Shown here one piece after another: positions 5,838 to 6,065 of a stretch of 6,065 nt of DNA. Numbering within the stretch: position 1 is the first letter of the stretch; every line of letters starts with the position of its first letter. Under the pieces are notes generated by a model. The model saw only the letters and a program-made list of their open reading frames with translations, had not been told where the DNA came from and ran no database searches. The translations under genes were made by a program, and so were the position numbers. The DNA is from an uncultured Ruminococcus sp. (lineage in GTDB: Bacteria; Bacillota_A; Clostridia; Oscillospirales; Ruminococcaceae), in assembly GCA_937880065.1 (NCBI GenBank), contig CALFMA010000568.1, forward strand, positions 1 to 6,065. The letters are read 5' to 3'.

Positions 5838-6065
5838 ATGAATTACGAAAAAACAGGCAGCCTTATTAAGCAGCTGCGGACAGAAAAAAAGCTTACACAA
5901 AAACAGCTTGCGGAGCGTTTAGGTGTAAGCGATAAGGCAGTTTCCAAATGGGAACGGGGCGAGTCCATCCCGGATGTTACGGTGCTCAAGGCCATCGCAG
6001 ATCTGTTCGGTGTGACGCTGGATTATCTGCTGAAGGGCATTCCGGAGGAGGCAGGCACTCCGGCG
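5838..6065 (+). CDS. XRE-family helix-turn-helix transcriptional regulator (partial, C-terminus beyond window)
   Basis: The first 76 residues are present, with no stop before the window edge. Residues about 7-67 are a Cro/C1-type DNA-binding domain: GSLIKQLRTEKKLTQKQLAE, recognition helix region VSDKAVSKWERGESIPDV, and the closing helices LKAIADLFGVTLDYLLKG. It has the form common in Firmicute regulators in which a similar N-terminal domain is followed by a membrane or unknown region. The rest of this protein is not visible. ATG 5838 has GAGGTG 5 bp upstream and its own promoter, so it is a separate unit from the exporter operon, though no terminator lies between. From about codon 34 the G+C content rises visibly. 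Confidence 0.9.
   Translation, partial: MNYEKTGSLIKQLRTEKKLTQKQLAERLGVSDKAVSKWERGESIPDVTVLKAIADLFGVTLDYLLKGIPEEAGTPA

Overview
The window looks like chromosome from an AT-rich Firmicute of the Ruminococcus type (Oscillospiraceae). The main clue is a type I dockerin in the leftmost gene, whose second repeat carries a DRLDVFDLCLMKR string typical of Ruminococcus cellulosomal proteins. Strong AGGAGG-type ribosome binding sites, canonical sigma-A promoters and a LytTR/DUF3021-type gene pair also fit a Firmicute. The genus is an inference from these motifs, not from a database match.

Left half, minus strand (about 2870 down to 1): one apparent operon of three genes read right to left. It encodes an ECF-type sigma factor (2779-2213), a single-pass membrane protein with the layout of an anti-sigma factor or extracellular sensor (2216-1065, overlapping the sigma gene by 4 bp), and a secreted dockerin protein (1036 to beyond base 1, 28 bp further on). 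The dockerin protein has an N-terminal region resembling chagasin-type (I42) cysteine-protease inhibitors and a C-terminal region weakly resembling PrcB. The operon promoter is a good sigma-A match with a perfect 17-bp palindrome filling its spacer.

Middle and right, plus strand (about 2999-5767): a tightly packed four-gene operon. It encodes an ABC ATPase, an ABC-2 permease, a small stand-alone LytTR DNA-binding protein and a four-helix membrane protein of DUF3021 type. The ATPase and permease should form an exporter. The LytTR protein and its membrane partner resemble the two-gene LytTR regulatory systems in which the membrane protein controls the regulator, so the operon may regulate itself. 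A 277-bp divergent region (2780-3056) separates the two operons and holds both promoters.

Right end (5838 to the window edge): the first 76 residues of an XRE-family helix-turn-helix regulator, with its own near-perfect promoter. One palindrome lies just upstream of the -35 and a second is centred on the -10, suggesting autoregulation. No RNA genes, CRISPR arrays, insertion sequences or convincing rho-independent terminators were seen.
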